The position numbers and the translations under genes were made by a program. A DNA stretch of 64,000 bases from Flavobacterium sp. N3904 (GTDB lineage: Bacteria; Bacteroidota; Bacteroidia; Flavobacteriales; Flavobacteriaceae): positions 1,116,001 to 1,180,000 of the forward strand of contig NZ_CP110009.1 of the NCBI RefSeq assembly GCF_025947305.1, written 5' to 3'. Below, one piece after another: positions 16,968 to 25,618 of this stretch; positions within the stretch are counted from its first letter, which is position 1; each line of letters starts with the position of its first letter. The notes beneath the pieces were generated by a model. The model was not told the origin of the DNA and ran no database searches. It saw only the letters and a list, made by a program, of their open reading frames with translations.

Positions 16968-17549
16968 TTAATTACAATTTGTATATTTAGGACTAGTAAA
17001 AGGCTCAAGAACATTAAAAAAATATTCATCTGTCTCATCCTTTGAAAACTGATTCATAATACCTGGACAATCCGAGAAATACTTCTCCAGCATAGGCATT
17101 ATTTTCATTCTTTCCTCTTTATCGCTTTTGGTAGAATTACAGTTAACATAATCTAAGATGTTGTTTTTACTATCAATAACTTTTATATTATAATGATCAA
17201 TAGATGAATATTTACCAATTACAGTGTAGGTATAACATAATAAAGTTCTTTCTTTAGTTTCTACCATAACAAAAAAGGCTCTTTCCCTTTCGGGTTTACC
17301 TCTCATATTTAGCAATTTGTATGACCTAAATAAATGTGGTCCAATAATAGCATAATCAAGATCTTTGAATTTGATGTATTTTTCCCAAGTCTTATCAACT
17401 TCAGCATACGATATTCTCTCGTCTATAACTATGATTTCAACGGTTTGGTCACTCATTATAGTTTTTTTTCCTTTCTTATCAATAAAAAAGGAGTTCTGAG
17501 CGTAAGAAGAAATACTCAAAAAGCTAATTAAAATAAATAGTTTTTTCAT
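16968..17549 (-). CDS. Exported protein of unknown function
   Basis: The protein has 193 residues and a signal peptide ending SSYAQ (cleavage near residue 18). Mature residues show mixed alpha/beta content with two pairs of cysteines towards the end (YVNCNS, FSDCPG, KYTNCN). I recognise no domain. It is the middle gene of the three-gene envelope operon and is likely periplasmic. Confidence 0.65.
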   Translation of the reverse strand: MKKLFILISFLSISSYAQNSFFIDKKGKKTIMSDQTVEIIVIDERISYAEVDKTWEKYIKFKDLDYAIIGPHLFRSYKLLNMRGKPERERAFFVMVETKERTLLCYTYTVIGKYSSIDHYNIKVIDSKNNILDYVNCNSTKSDKEERMKIMPMLEKYFSDCPGIMNQFSKDETDEYFFNVLEPFTSPKYTNCN

Positions 17550-17552
17550 ATT

Positions 17553-18284
17553 TTATTTAGTTACAGTAAACATAGTAGATCCTGTTAAATCAGTTGTAGT
17601 ATTGTTATTGTACGAAAAAGGAACCTTGCAAAATTTCGCAACTGTATTTCCTTCAACATCGTAATAAACTAACACATCTCCACTTTTAGCAAAATAATTT
17701 GAAGTACTATAAAATATAGCTTGAACATGGACTGTTCCACTAGATAATGCGGTAGATTTATTCACAATGGAATAAATACCCGCTTTTGGACTTTCATCTC
17801 CTGCAAAAATCACATGAACAGAATTATTATAATTTGCTCCCTTTATTAGATATTCATTATTTATTAGAGAACCAGCATCGTTATCGTAATCTATAAAAGT
17901 ATAATTATTAGAATCAAATGATGCAGTATTATTCGATTGAGCACAAGTTACCGTATTAGTAATAACTGAAACTGTAGTACTAATTTCCTCTGTTTTGCAT
18001 ATACCTTTACTTGCAAAAACTTTATATTCACCAGCCATTCCTGATGTAACATTTGAAATTATCGGATTAGCATTATCAGATTGAAAACCGTTTGGTCCAC
18101 TCCAATGATAAATTAGACCCTCATCAAAAGGGGTATTCAAAACAATACTTTGTCCAGTAATGACAGGCGAATTACTGCTTACAGTTGTTTTTGGTAAAAA
18201 ACATTTAATCTCTTCTTGAGATGCACAACCTGCGAAAAATAATGGAATAATTAAAATAGGTAAAATAAACTTTTTGAAAATCAT
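17553..18284 (-). CDS. Lipoprotein with an Ig/PKD-like domain
   Basis: The protein has 243 residues. The signal peptide ends in lipobox FAGC (Cys20). Residues about 30-110 form an Ig-like/PKD-like fold typical of Bacteroidota surface proteins (ITGQSIVLNTP, YHWSGPNGF, GEYKVFASKGIC). The C-terminal half is beta-rich and resembles no family I know. It is the first gene of the operon with the next two envelope genes. Confidence 0.7.
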   Translation of the reverse strand: MIFKKFILPILIIPLFFAGCASQEEIKCFLPKTTVSSNSPVITGQSIVLNTPFDEGLIYHWSGPNGFQSDNANPIISNVTSGMAGEYKVFASKGICKTEEISTTVSVITNTVTCAQSNNTASFDSNNYTFIDYDNDAGSLINNEYLIKGANYNNSVHVIFAGDESPKAGIYSIVNKSTALSSGTVHVQAIFYSTSNYFAKSGDVLVYYDVEGNTVAKFCKVPFSYNNNTTTDLTGSTMFTVTK

Positions 18285-18413
18285 TTAGTATTGGTATAAA
18301 AGGTTAAAAATGCGAAAGTAGTATAATAATTAATAAAAAAAAATAAAATAAAATTATAAGTAACTTTTAATATATTATCACGTATAACTTACACGAACTT
18401 AAAAACATAGACC

Positions 18414-19397
18414 ATGAACATTACCTTTATTTTTATAATCGTCTTCGGATTGATTATTTTTCTTTCCTCTTTTTTTACCGTAAAACAGCAAACAAGTATT
18501 ATCATTGAACGTTTTGGAAAATTTCTAAGCGTAAGAAATTCTGGATTGCAATTCAAAATTCCTTTGATTGACCGAATTGCAGGACGAGTAAATTTAAGAA
18601 TACAGCAATTAGATGTTTTAATTGAAACCAAAACAAAAGACAACGTATTCATCAAAATGAAAGTTTCAGTACAATTTAAAGTTATTCAAGATCATGTTTA
18701 TGAAGCTTTTTATAAATTAGAATATCCACACGATCAAATTACCGCTTATGTATTTGACGTTGTACGTGCCGAAGTTCCAAAGTTAATTTTAGATGATGTT
18801 TTCGAAAGAAAAGATGATATAGCAATAGGTGTGAAACGCGAATTGAACGAAGCGATGATGACTTATGGTTATGACATAATCAATACATTGGTTACCGATA
18901 TTGATCCAGATATTCAAGTAAAAAATGCCATGAACAGAATCAATGCTGCCGATAGAGAAAAAACTGCGGCAATGTTCGAATCTGAAGCACAAAGAATTAG
19001 AATTGTAGCCAAAGCCAAAGCAGAAGCAGAAAGCAAAAAACTTCAAGGTCAAGGTATTGCAGACCAACGTAGAGAAATTGCCCGTGGTTTGGTAGAAAGT
19101 GTAGAAGTGTTAAATAACGTTGGTATTAATTCGCAAGAAGCTTCTGCATTAATTGTCATTACTCAGCACTATGATACTTTACAGGCTATTGGTGCCGATA
19201 CAAATTCAAATTTGATATTGTTACCAAACTCTCCTCAAGCAGCAAGTGATATGCTAAACAGTATGGTAACTAGTTTTACCGCTTCTAACATTATTGGAGA
19301 ACAAATGAAAAAACAACCAAAAAGAATAAAAAAACCAGATACAACAGCTATTGATTATAATCCATCTGATACTTCAAATACAACTGAACCAGCATAA
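18414..19397 (+). CDS. SPFH/Band 7 (stomatin-like) membrane protein
   Basis: The protein has 327 residues. An N-terminal membrane helix (about 2-21) is followed by the SPFH domain (KQQTSIIIERFGKF to LVTDIDPD) and an Ala/Glu-rich coiled coil (about 175-225) with the typical REIARGL. The C-terminal tail is Pro/Thr-rich. Proteins of this family (QmcA, stomatin) form ring oligomers on the inner membrane and interact with membrane proteases such as FtsH. No NfeD-like partner is adjacent. The gene ends before a terminator. Confidence 0.88.
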   Translation: MNITFIFIIVFGLIIFLSSFFTVKQQTSIIIERFGKFLSVRNSGLQFKIPLIDRIAGRVNLRIQQLDVLIETKTKDNVFIKMKVSVQFKVIQDHVYEAFYKLEYPHDQITAYVFDVVRAEVPKLILDDVFERKDDIAIGVKRELNEAMMTYGYDIINTLVTDIDPDIQVKNAMNRINAADREKTAAMFESEAQRIRIVAKAKAEAESKKLQGQGIADQRREIARGLVESVEVLNNVGINSQEASALIVITQHYDTLQAIGADTNSNLILLPNSPQAASDMLNSMVTSFTASNIIGEQMKKQPKRIKKPDTTAIDYNPSDTSNTTEPA

Positions 19398-19417
19398 AGA
19401 AAAAAGTTTTGTATAAC

Positions 19418-19444
19418 AAAAAAGAGGCTTAATTGCCTCTTTTT
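19418..19444. terminator. Bidirectional terminator, SPFH gene and DUF6327-like gene
   Basis: The stem AAAAAGAGGC / GCCTCTTTTT has loop ttaatt. It overlaps the last codons of the convergent minus-strand gene. Confidence 0.85.
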
Positions 19445-19683
19445 CTGTTTATAAAATAACTGATTATATATGGAACTACCGATTTAATAATTGAAAGCAA
19501 CTGATTAGGAATCGCTTCTTTATAGGGTGCCAAAAAACCATTAATGATATTTTCTGGAGTTATAGAATCCCTTGTCCGTTGTACACTTAAAACTACCTTT
19601 TGATAACTGATTTCTTTTTCTAATTTTAAGATTTCCAAATCACGATCAATTTCTGCGTAAGAAGAATATTTTTTAGGCTCCAT
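19429..19683 (-). CDS. Small DUF6327-like protein
   Basis: The protein has 84 residues. It begins MEPKKYSSYAEIDRDLEIL, a pattern I associate with DUF6327 of Flavobacteria. A hydrophobic C-terminal segment (IIKSVVPYIISYFI) and a basic tail suggest a membrane-attached protein. It is the third gene of an operon after YtxH and the holin-like protein, 2 bases from the latter. The function is unknown. Confidence 0.7.
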   Translation of the reverse strand: MEPKKYSSYAEIDRDLEILKLEKEISYQKVVLSVQRTRDSITPENIINGFLAPYKEAIPNQLLSIIKSVVPYIISYFINRKRGN

Positions 19684-19685
19684 AA

Positions 19686-20036
19686 TTAATCGTTAAAAAA
19701 GATTTCTGAAAATTTCGCTAAAATTGGACCTTCAATTACTTTGTCTTTTATCATAGCAATTAATAACGTAGTTACAAAATAAAACCCTCCAACAATAAGA
19801 AAACCTTTAGCATAACTATCATAATAGGAACCAATTGCAAAAGCAGCAGCAATAGAACCAAATAATAAAACCATACTAATACATAATAAAATCAGAGTAA
19901 ACTTCAAAATCATAGTGGTTGATTTCATGGCAACCTTAAAACCCCATAATTTATAATAGGAAGCCGAGCTCTCAAAATAAGCTTGTACTTGGTCTTGAAT
20001 ATTTTCAGTATTTTCTTTTATTTTATCAAAAGCCAT
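19686..20036 (-). CDS. Holin-like (PF07332-type) membrane protein
   Basis: The protein has 116 residues. Two hydrophobic segments (about 43-68 and 76-94) are joined by a short loop, after an amphipathic N-terminus. This is the arrangement of 'phage holin family' proteins that sit beside YtxH in many Bacteroidota. It is probably not a lysis protein: there is no phage context, and the fixed neighbourhood suggests an envelope or stress role. It is the middle gene of a three-gene operon. Confidence 0.75.
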   Translation of the reverse strand: MAFDKIKENTENIQDQVQAYFESSASYYKLWGFKVAMKSTTMILKFTLILLCISMVLLFGSIAAAFAIGSYYDSYAKGFLIVGGFYFVTTLLIAMIKDKVIEGPILAKFSEIFFND

Positions 20037-20048
20037 AGATGCTAGATT

Positions 20049-20378
20049 TTATTTTTGAAATTTAGCGTTTTTTAATTTAAGTTCTGCCAATTTGTTTTCT
20101 AAAAATGAAATTACATCTTCAGTTTTATGACTAAGTGTAGAAACTATGTTTTCGTAATTTCCATCGATGTCATCTTTGGCAACTAAAACTTTTCCAATTA
20201 ATTTTTCAGACACATCATGAAATTTATCCTGAAGATTATGTTTCGCATCATCAAAACCATCTTTTAGTTTTTCACGAGTTTTAGATCCTTTGTCTGGTGC
20301 AAACAAAATTCCAATTCCTGCTCCTATAGCAGCACCAACTAAAATAGCTACAATTGTATTTCCCGTATTATTTGACAT
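20049..20378 (-). CDS. YtxH domain-containing protein
   Basis: The protein has 109 residues. A glycine-rich membrane helix (TIVAILVGAAIGAGIGILFAP, residues about 8-28) followed by DKGSKTREKLKDG is the YtxH signature. A charged helical tail follows. Members in Bacillus are general-stress proteins; in Flavobacteria the gene heads an operon with a holin-like and a small membrane protein, as here. Confidence 0.85.
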   Translation of the reverse strand: MSNNTGNTIVAILVGAAIGAGIGILFAPDKGSKTREKLKDGFDDAKHNLQDKFHDVSEKLIGKVLVAKDDIDGNYENIVSTLSHKTEDVISFLENKLAELKLKNAKFQK

Positions 20379-20863
20379 GACATTTGAGTTTAAAAATTTC
20401 TATATATAAATTTACAACTTTATTAACAAGCGTATGTTAACAAGCCGTTAAAGTGTCAAATTATACTCCAAAAATTAAAATAAAGCCCTGTAATTATCTT
20501 AAAATCTAAAATGATATAAAGTGATACAAAATATTTAAAATTGCTTTAAAAAAGAGATATAGAAGTTGTTTTTAATTAGTAATATCTATTAAAAAATAAA
20601 AAATGATATATAATTTTTATTTAATGCATTTTATAATAAAATATATTTGTAAAAGTAGAAACTGTTAAAAATAAAAAAAAGTAAAACTTGAAAAATTTTT
20701 TTTTAAAATAAAATAACAAATAAAAACCTCTAATGAATCAAAATGCAAAAAAAGTAAATAGATATACAATAAATTAAAAGAAGCCTTAAAAATCATTTAT
20801 GAAGGTGTTTTTTAATAATAAAAATTTATAAATAATATAAAAATAATCATTTTTATATATAAT
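20379..20863. other. AT-rich intergenic region
   Basis: About 480 bases of extremely AT-rich sequence lie between ytxH and the glnS terminator. One plus-strand TAnnTTTG match (20642-20649) faces the terminator at 20866, but nothing between them looks structured or coding. I see no gene here. Confidence 0.6.
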
Positions 20864-20865
20864 AA

Positions 20866-20893
20866 AAAAAGCACCTTGTGTAAGGTGCTTTTT
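20866..20893. terminator. Terminator after glnS
   Basis: The stem AAAAAGCACCTT / AAGGTGCTTTTT has a 4-base loop. It lies 25 bases past the glnS stop and has T runs in both directions. Confidence 0.88.
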
Positions 20894-20917
20894 ATTGATA
20901 AAATTTATATTAAGAAT

Positions 20918-23014
20918 TTAAATAGAATTCAAGACTTCTAAAACTTTCTCGTCCTTTTCTAAATTTCTTAAATCAGAAATTTGAGATTCAAAAAGAGAAA
21001 AATTGCTTAAATCTGTTTTTATATTTAAAACCACAAAAATACGTACTGATGCTAATTGACTTTTTAAACTCATTGTATATAATTTATATAAAACTTCCTG
21101 GTCAATATCTTTAGCAGAAACTTTATCTGAAAAATGCATAAGTAAATTTGCAAACAACAAAGAGTTATTATCATTCTTCACATTCTTCACCACAGTTTGA
21201 CAAAGCAAACTGAAATTATCAATAGATTTGATATTATCAACAATCGTGTTCAAAAGAATGGAAGTGTTTTTTTCGTCTTTTTCTTTAACATATTTGTTAA
21301 TCTCTTTTTGGGTGTTCATCAACAAATTGGATTCTTTTTTATCCTTTTCTTCCCAAGCATCTTTAAGACCAACCGTTTTGTTAAACACTAATTTTGAGTC
21401 AGTTGAATCTTTATCGACTACAAAATAACCCAAACGTTGAAACTGAAAATGATCTCCAATTGTTGCAGCAGTTAGACTTGGTTCAACAAAACCTTTAACA
21501 ATTTGTAAAGAAGACTTATTCATGAATTCTAAGAAACTTTTCTCTTTATGACTGTCTGGTGCTTCATCAATAAACAAACGATCATACAAACGAACTTCGG
21601 CTTCTACCGCAGTCTTTACAGCAACCCAATGCAAGGTTCCAGCAACTTTTCTTTGACTGGCTTCACTCCCACTTCCGCTTCTGGAATCCTCATCATAAGT
21701 AACATGAATCTCAGTAATAATACCGTTTGTATCTTTTATAACTCGTTCTCCTCTAATAATGTAAGCATTTTTTAGACGCACTTCATTACCAATACTCAAA
21801 CGGAAAAACTTGGCTGGTGCCACTTCAAGAAAATCATCTCTTTCTATATATAATTCACGAGAAAAAGGTACTTTTCTGAAACCTGCCGATTCATCTTCCT
21901 GATTATTTTCGGCTTCAAGCCACTCCTCTACTCCCTCTGGATAATTGGTAATCACAACCTTTACGGGATCTAAAACAGCCATAACTCTTGGAGCCGTTTT
22001 ATTTAAATCTTCACGCAAACAAAAATCCAAAAGTGATACATCGATAATATTCTCCCGTTTGGCAACACCTATAACATCACAAAATTTACGAATAGCAGCA
22101 GCGGTGTAACCACGTCTTCTCAATCCCGAAATAGTAGGCATTCTAGGATCATCCCAACCATTTACAATATTTTCCTGTACCAATTGCAAAAGCTTTCGCT
22201 TACTCATCACAGTATAATTCAAATTCAGACGGGCAAACTCATATTGACGAGGACGAACTTTATTTACATCATAAATCTGATCCAAAAACCAATCGTATAA
22301 TTCTCGGTGCATTACAAATTCCAAAGTACAAATGGAATGCGAAATTTGTTCAATATAATCACTCTCACCATGTGCATAATCATACATGGGATAAATATTC
22401 CAATCATTTCCTGTACGATGATGATGACGATGTAAAATTCTATACATCAGTGGATCACGCATCAACATATTGGTAGAAGCCATATCAATTTTGGCTCTCA
22501 GAACATGACTTCCTTCAGGGAACTCACCATTTTTCATTCCTTCAAAAAGAACTAAATTTTCTTCAATAGAACGATTTCTATAAGGTCCGTCAACTCCAGG
22601 CTGAGTTGGAGTTCCTTTTTGAATGGCCATATCTTCAGAAGATTGGCTGTCAACATAGGCTTTACCACTTTTTATCATGGCAACAGCCCATTCGTATAAT
22701 TGTTGGAAATAATCAGACGAATACAATTCCTCCGACCAATTAAATCCCAACCATTTTAAATCTTCTTTTATGGCATCAACGTATTCTTGCTCTTCTTTGG
22801 CCGGATTGGTATCATCAAAACGCAAATTTACTGGCGCATTGTATTTTAAACCTAAACCAAAATTAAGACATATTGATTTGGCATGTCCAATATGTAAATA
22901 TCCGTTTGGTTCTGGTGGAAAACGAAAGCGTAATTTATCTTGTGGAAAACCGTTTGTTAAACTGTCTTCTATAATTTGTTCAATAAAATGAAGTGATTTC
23001 TCTTCTGATGCCAT
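20918..23014 (-). CDS. glnS: Glutaminyl-tRNA synthetase with C-terminal extension
   Basis: The protein has 698 residues, against about 555 for E. coli GlnS. HIGH is in PPEPNGYLHIGHAKS and the KMSKS-type loop is VMSKRKLL. The anticodon-binding beta-barrels end at about 560 with the usual RLGYFVVD...VFNKTVGL. A further 138 residues (561-698) form an all-helical, Asn/Lys/Leu-rich tail. Some GlnS proteins carry a YqeY/GatB-like tail that aids tRNA binding; this one does not obviously match YqeY by eye. It charges tRNA-Gln directly. The gene is monocistronic. Confidence 0.95.
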   Translation of the reverse strand: MASEEKSLHFIEQIIEDSLTNGFPQDKLRFRFPPEPNGYLHIGHAKSICLNFGLGLKYNAPVNLRFDDTNPAKEEQEYVDAIKEDLKWLGFNWSEELYSSDYFQQLYEWAVAMIKSGKAYVDSQSSEDMAIQKGTPTQPGVDGPYRNRSIEENLVLFEGMKNGEFPEGSHVLRAKIDMASTNMLMRDPLMYRILHRHHHRTGNDWNIYPMYDYAHGESDYIEQISHSICTLEFVMHRELYDWFLDQIYDVNKVRPRQYEFARLNLNYTVMSKRKLLQLVQENIVNGWDDPRMPTISGLRRRGYTAAAIRKFCDVIGVAKRENIIDVSLLDFCLREDLNKTAPRVMAVLDPVKVVITNYPEGVEEWLEAENNQEDESAGFRKVPFSRELYIERDDFLEVAPAKFFRLSIGNEVRLKNAYIIRGERVIKDTNGIITEIHVTYDEDSRSGSGSEASQRKVAGTLHWVAVKTAVEAEVRLYDRLFIDEAPDSHKEKSFLEFMNKSSLQIVKGFVEPSLTAATIGDHFQFQRLGYFVVDKDSTDSKLVFNKTVGLKDAWEEKDKKESNLLMNTQKEINKYVKEKDEKNTSILLNTIVDNIKSIDNFSLLCQTVVKNVKNDNNSLLFANLLMHFSDKVSAKDIDQEVLYKLYTMSLKSQLASVRIFVVLNIKTDLSNFSLFESQISDLRNLEKDEKVLEVLNSI

Positions 23015-23220
23015 TTTTTAATAATTTTAGCAAAGATAAAAAATAGATGATAGATAATGGACAATAAGATAATAGACTTTAAAGAAAAATCCGTTAGCTA
23101 TTTTTAATACATTTGTATAAATACTTCATCATTTTTGATACTAAAAAGGTCTCTGATTTAAAATAATATTTTAAATACATCAATTTCGATCAATGAATTA
23201 ATCACAGAAATACAAAAAAA

Positions 23221-23589
23221 ATGGGAACAATAAAATTAAAAAATATACGTACTTTTTCTTATCATGGCTGCTTGCTTGAAGAAGGTAAAATAGGGTCAGA
23301 TTACTGTGTGGATTTAGAAATAAGAACCAATTTAAAACTTTCCTCTGAATCTGATAATCTAAAAGACACAGTAGATTATGTACATTTAAATAAGATTGTG
23401 GTAGAAGAAATGGCTATTCGATCCAATTTATTAGAACATGTAGCCAAAAGAATTATCGATAGAGCATTAGCAGAATTAGAAACAGTTTCAAAAATAAAAG
23501 TAGCAGTTTCAAAGATAAATCCTCCTATAGGTGGTGATGTAGAAGCCGTTACAATTGAAATGGAAGAAGAGCGTTTTTATAATTTGTAG
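23221..23589 (+). CDS. folB: Dihydroneopterin aldolase
   Basis: The protein has 122 residues, the usual length. It contains the FolB N-terminal block (IRTFSYHGCLLEEGKIG), the conserved Glu-rich DTVDYVHLN region and the catalytic lysine in VSKINPPIGG. It converts dihydroneopterin to 6-hydroxymethyl-dihydropterin in folate synthesis. A TAnnTTTG element (TACATTTG, 23108-23115) lies about 105 bases upstream. The next gene is tRNA-Cys. Confidence 0.92.
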   Translation: MGTIKLKNIRTFSYHGCLLEEGKIGSDYCVDLEIRTNLKLSSESDNLKDTVDYVHLNKIVVEEMAIRSNLLEHVAKRIIDRALAELETVSKIKVAVSKINPPIGGDVEAVTIEMEEERFYNL

Positions 23590-23649
23590 CAATTGGAATA
23601 AAAACAGAAAAAAGTTAACTTTAAACTTTTAAACTTTAATTTTTTAAGT

Positions 23650-23657
23650 TACTTTTG
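23650..23657 (+). promoter_or_regulatory. -7 promoter element of tRNA-Cys
   Basis: TACTTTTG matches TAnnTTTG and lies 16 bases before the mature 5' end of the tRNA. Confidence 0.6.
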
Positions 23658-23673
23658 CCATCCGTTCAACAAT

Positions 23674-23744
23674 GGCGTCGTGGCCGAGCGGCTAGGCTGG
23701 GCTCTGCAAAAGCTCCTACTCCGGTTCGAATCCGGACGATGCCT
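23674..23744 (+). tRNA. tRNA-Cys (anticodon GCA)
   Basis: The acceptor stem GGCGTCG pairs with CGATGCC (one G-T). The D arm, the anticodon stem GGGCT/AGCTC with loop CTGCAAA (anticodon GCA), and the T arm TCCGG-TTCGAAT-CCGGA are all regular. Position 73 is T (U in the RNA), as expected for tRNA-Cys. CCA is not encoded. Confidence 0.96.
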
Positions 23745-24100
23745 CTAAAACCTCTAAAGCAATTTAGAGGTTTTTTTATGTTTAATTTTTTAGAAAAATT
23801 AAGTAAAGTTTAGGTTCGAATCCGGACGATGCCTCTAAAACCTCTAAAGCAATTTTAGCCGTTTTTTTATGTTTAATTTTTTAGAAAAATTAAGTAAAGT
23901 TTAGGTTCAAATCCGGACGATGCCTCTAAAACCTCTAAAGCAATTTTAGTCGTTTTTTTATGTTTAATTTTTTAGAAAAATTAAGTAAAGTTTAGGTTCA
24001 AATCCGGACGATGCCTCTAAAACCTCTAAAGCAATTTTAGCCGTTTTTTTATGTTTAATTTTTTAGAAAAATTAAGTAAAGTTTAGGTTCAAATCCGGAC
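23723..24100 (+). repeat. Tandem copies of the tRNA-Cys 3' tail plus terminator (90-91 bp x 4.2)
   Basis: Units start at 23723 (inside the tRNA), 23813, 23904 and 23995, with a 15-base partial copy at 24086. Each unit carries the T loop and 3' acceptor strand (ggttc(g/a)aatccggacgatgcc), the terminator region and a second dyad (taattttttagaaaaatta). Only unit 1 keeps the perfect terminator stem; in units 2-4 the distal arm has become tttagccg or tttagtcg and the T loop of units 3-5 has changed G to A. No 5' half of a tRNA is repeated. Confidence 0.93.
23749..23777 (+). terminator. Terminator of tRNA-Cys
   Basis: The perfect stem AACCTCTAAA / TTTAGAGGTT has loop GCAA and then a T run. It starts 5 bases after the tRNA. 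Confidence 0.88.
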
Positions 24101-24115
24101 AGTGAGTGCAACAAG

Positions 24116-24141
24116 AAGAGATAGAAATGTGTCTCTTTTTT
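24116..24141 (+). terminator. Possible terminator closing the tRNA repeat region
   Basis: AAGAGATA pairs with TGTCTCTT (one G-T) across a short loop and is followed by TTTT. It directly follows the last partial repeat. Confidence 0.55.
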
Positions 24142-24170
24142 AAATAGAAATTTTAAGAAAAGCCAATTAT

Positions 24171-24205
24171 AAAAAAAGAGGACTTAAATTAAGTCCTCTT
24201 TTTTT
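24171..24205. terminator. Bidirectional terminator after the LysE-family gene
   Basis: GAGGACTTAA / TTAAGTCCTC is a near-perfect palindrome flanked by seven A and seven T. Confidence 0.88.
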
Positions 24206-24884
24206 ATTTCGATTTAATGGTTTCAAATGCCTTTTTTACCATTTGTTTTTCTTCAGGAAACCATCCTTGAATAATCAAAGCAAAACCAAAAATCATCAGG
24301 ACCAAACTTATAGCCCTTTTTATTTTATAGATATTATTGGGTGTCATTTTGTGTTTTAATTGCTTAGCTAATGCTATTTTTATACAATCAATTAGTAAAT
24401 AAGTAATAATAACGGATGCAAAAAAAGTAAACATCCTAGTAGGAACCATCTCTAATTTTGGACCTACAGAAATAATTACCGCCAACCAAAAACCTAGTAC
24501 TCCAATATTAATAATATTTAGGAAAAATCCTTTCGCAAAAAGGCCAAAATAATTTTTCTTGATTATCTCATTATCTAATGTTTTGGTATTTATTCTCTTT
24601 TCTTTTTTCATTCCTATAAAAGAAATAAAACCGTAAACTAACATAATCAATCCACCAAAAATAAATAAAGAAGAATTGTCATTTAAGCTTTGTATCAGTC
24701 GGTAACTACCTAGATACGCTATAAGTATAAAAAAAATATCTCCAAAAACTACGCCTAAATCAAAAACTAAAGCAGCTCTGAATCCTTTAATAATACTGGT
24801 TTCAAGTAAAATAAAAAAAACGGGGCCGATCATAAAACTTAATAAAATACCCCAAGGAAGACCCCTAATAATATCGTTTATCAT
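24204..24884 (-). CDS. LysE-family amino acid exporter
   Basis: The protein has 226 residues with about six membrane helices. The N-terminal block (GILLSFMIGPVFFILLETSI then GFRAALVFDLGVVFGD) is the LysE/RhtB signature. The middle FLLNIINIGVLGFW-type segment (residues about 125-140) also fits. Members export amino acids or related small molecules from the cytoplasm by proton exchange. The substrate is not predictable. The gene is 31 bases downstream of the DUF2807 gene on the same strand. Confidence 0.88.
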   Translation of the reverse strand: MINDIIRGLPWGILLSFMIGPVFFILLETSIIKGFRAALVFDLGVVFGDIFFILIAYLGSYRLIQSLNDNSSLFIFGGLIMLVYGFISFIGMKKEKRINTKTLDNEIIKKNYFGLFAKGFFLNIINIGVLGFWLAVIISVGPKLEMVPTRMFTFFASVIITYLLIDCIKIALAKQLKHKMTPNNIYKIKRAISLVLMIFGFALIIQGWFPEEKQMVKKAFETIKSK

Positions 24885-24915
24885 TCAATAATGACTTTAA
24901 AATTAATAGTTATTA

Positions 24916-25581
24916 TTATTTTTCGGTGATTCTACCACCCATCAAAGTTTCTTGTTTAATTTGCTTTGGTTTTCCATAAATATATATATCTCCACCTGCT
25001 TTTACTTTTGCATCTACCAATGTACTGGCATTAACTTCAGCGTTTCCTCCTGCAGAAATACTTACTGTAGTTTGAGAAGTTACTAATTCACTTGCTTTTA
25101 ATATACCTCCAGAATTGATTGAAACTGTTTGAGTGACTGCTTTACCCGTTAAAGTAACAATACCTCCAGAATAGGCTTTAATAGTCGTTTTATCTACATC
25201 TAAAGCAACAGTTATCTGTGCTCCTTCCTGAGTTGATAAATCCATAGTGGTTTGCTTAAAAGTATCGGCACAAGTTACTGTACTTCCTTCATTAGCATCT
25301 ATACTTTGAATTTTTTTGAAATATAACTTTATTTGTACAGCATCACCGGCAAGCAATTTGGTAACAGCCATTCTTATTTTCAAAAGTCCGCCTTTATTAA
25401 CTATTTGCACGTTACTTTGATTGGCTCCGGTAATAACAGCTTTGGTTTCATTGGAAGCAATTAGAACTACATTCAGCTTATCAAAAACTTTGACATCATC
25501 AAAATCCTTAAGAACTATTGTGGTTTGCGCAAAAGTAAATTGTATAAGAAATACAAAAAACACTAAAAATAATTTTTTCAT
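24916..25581 (-). CDS. Exported DUF2807 beta-helix-like protein
   Basis: The protein has 221 residues. A signal peptide ends at about residue 18 (FTFAQ). The rest is short repeating beta segments rich in Gly, Val, Thr and Lys (DAVQIKLYFKK, DLSTQEGAQITVALD, SISAGGNAEVNAST), as in the DUF2807 'head GIN' family. The repeats suggest a right-handed beta-helix in the periplasm or on the surface. Function is unknown. It lies between rnr and the LysE-family gene, all on one strand. Confidence 0.85.
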   Translation of the reverse strand: MKKLFLVFFVFLIQFTFAQTTIVLKDFDDVKVFDKLNVVLIASNETKAVITGANQSNVQIVNKGGLLKIRMAVTKLLAGDAVQIKLYFKKIQSIDANEGSTVTCADTFKQTTMDLSTQEGAQITVALDVDKTTIKAYSGGIVTLTGKAVTQTVSINSGGILKASELVTSQTTVSISAGGNAEVNASTLVDAKVKAGGDIYIYGKPKQIKQETLMGGRITEK

Positions 25582-25618
25582 CTTATTAAAATTTTAATTA
25601 TTAATTTATTTTGAATAC

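Noticed and set aside
19686..20036. Prophage holin
   Set aside because: The gene lies in a conserved YtxH-type operon and no phage genes are in the window.
20642..20893. Possible small RNA from a plus-strand -7 element to the glnS terminator
   Set aside because: The interval is extremely AT-rich with no stable stem or conserved-looking segment, and the terminator is explained by glnS.
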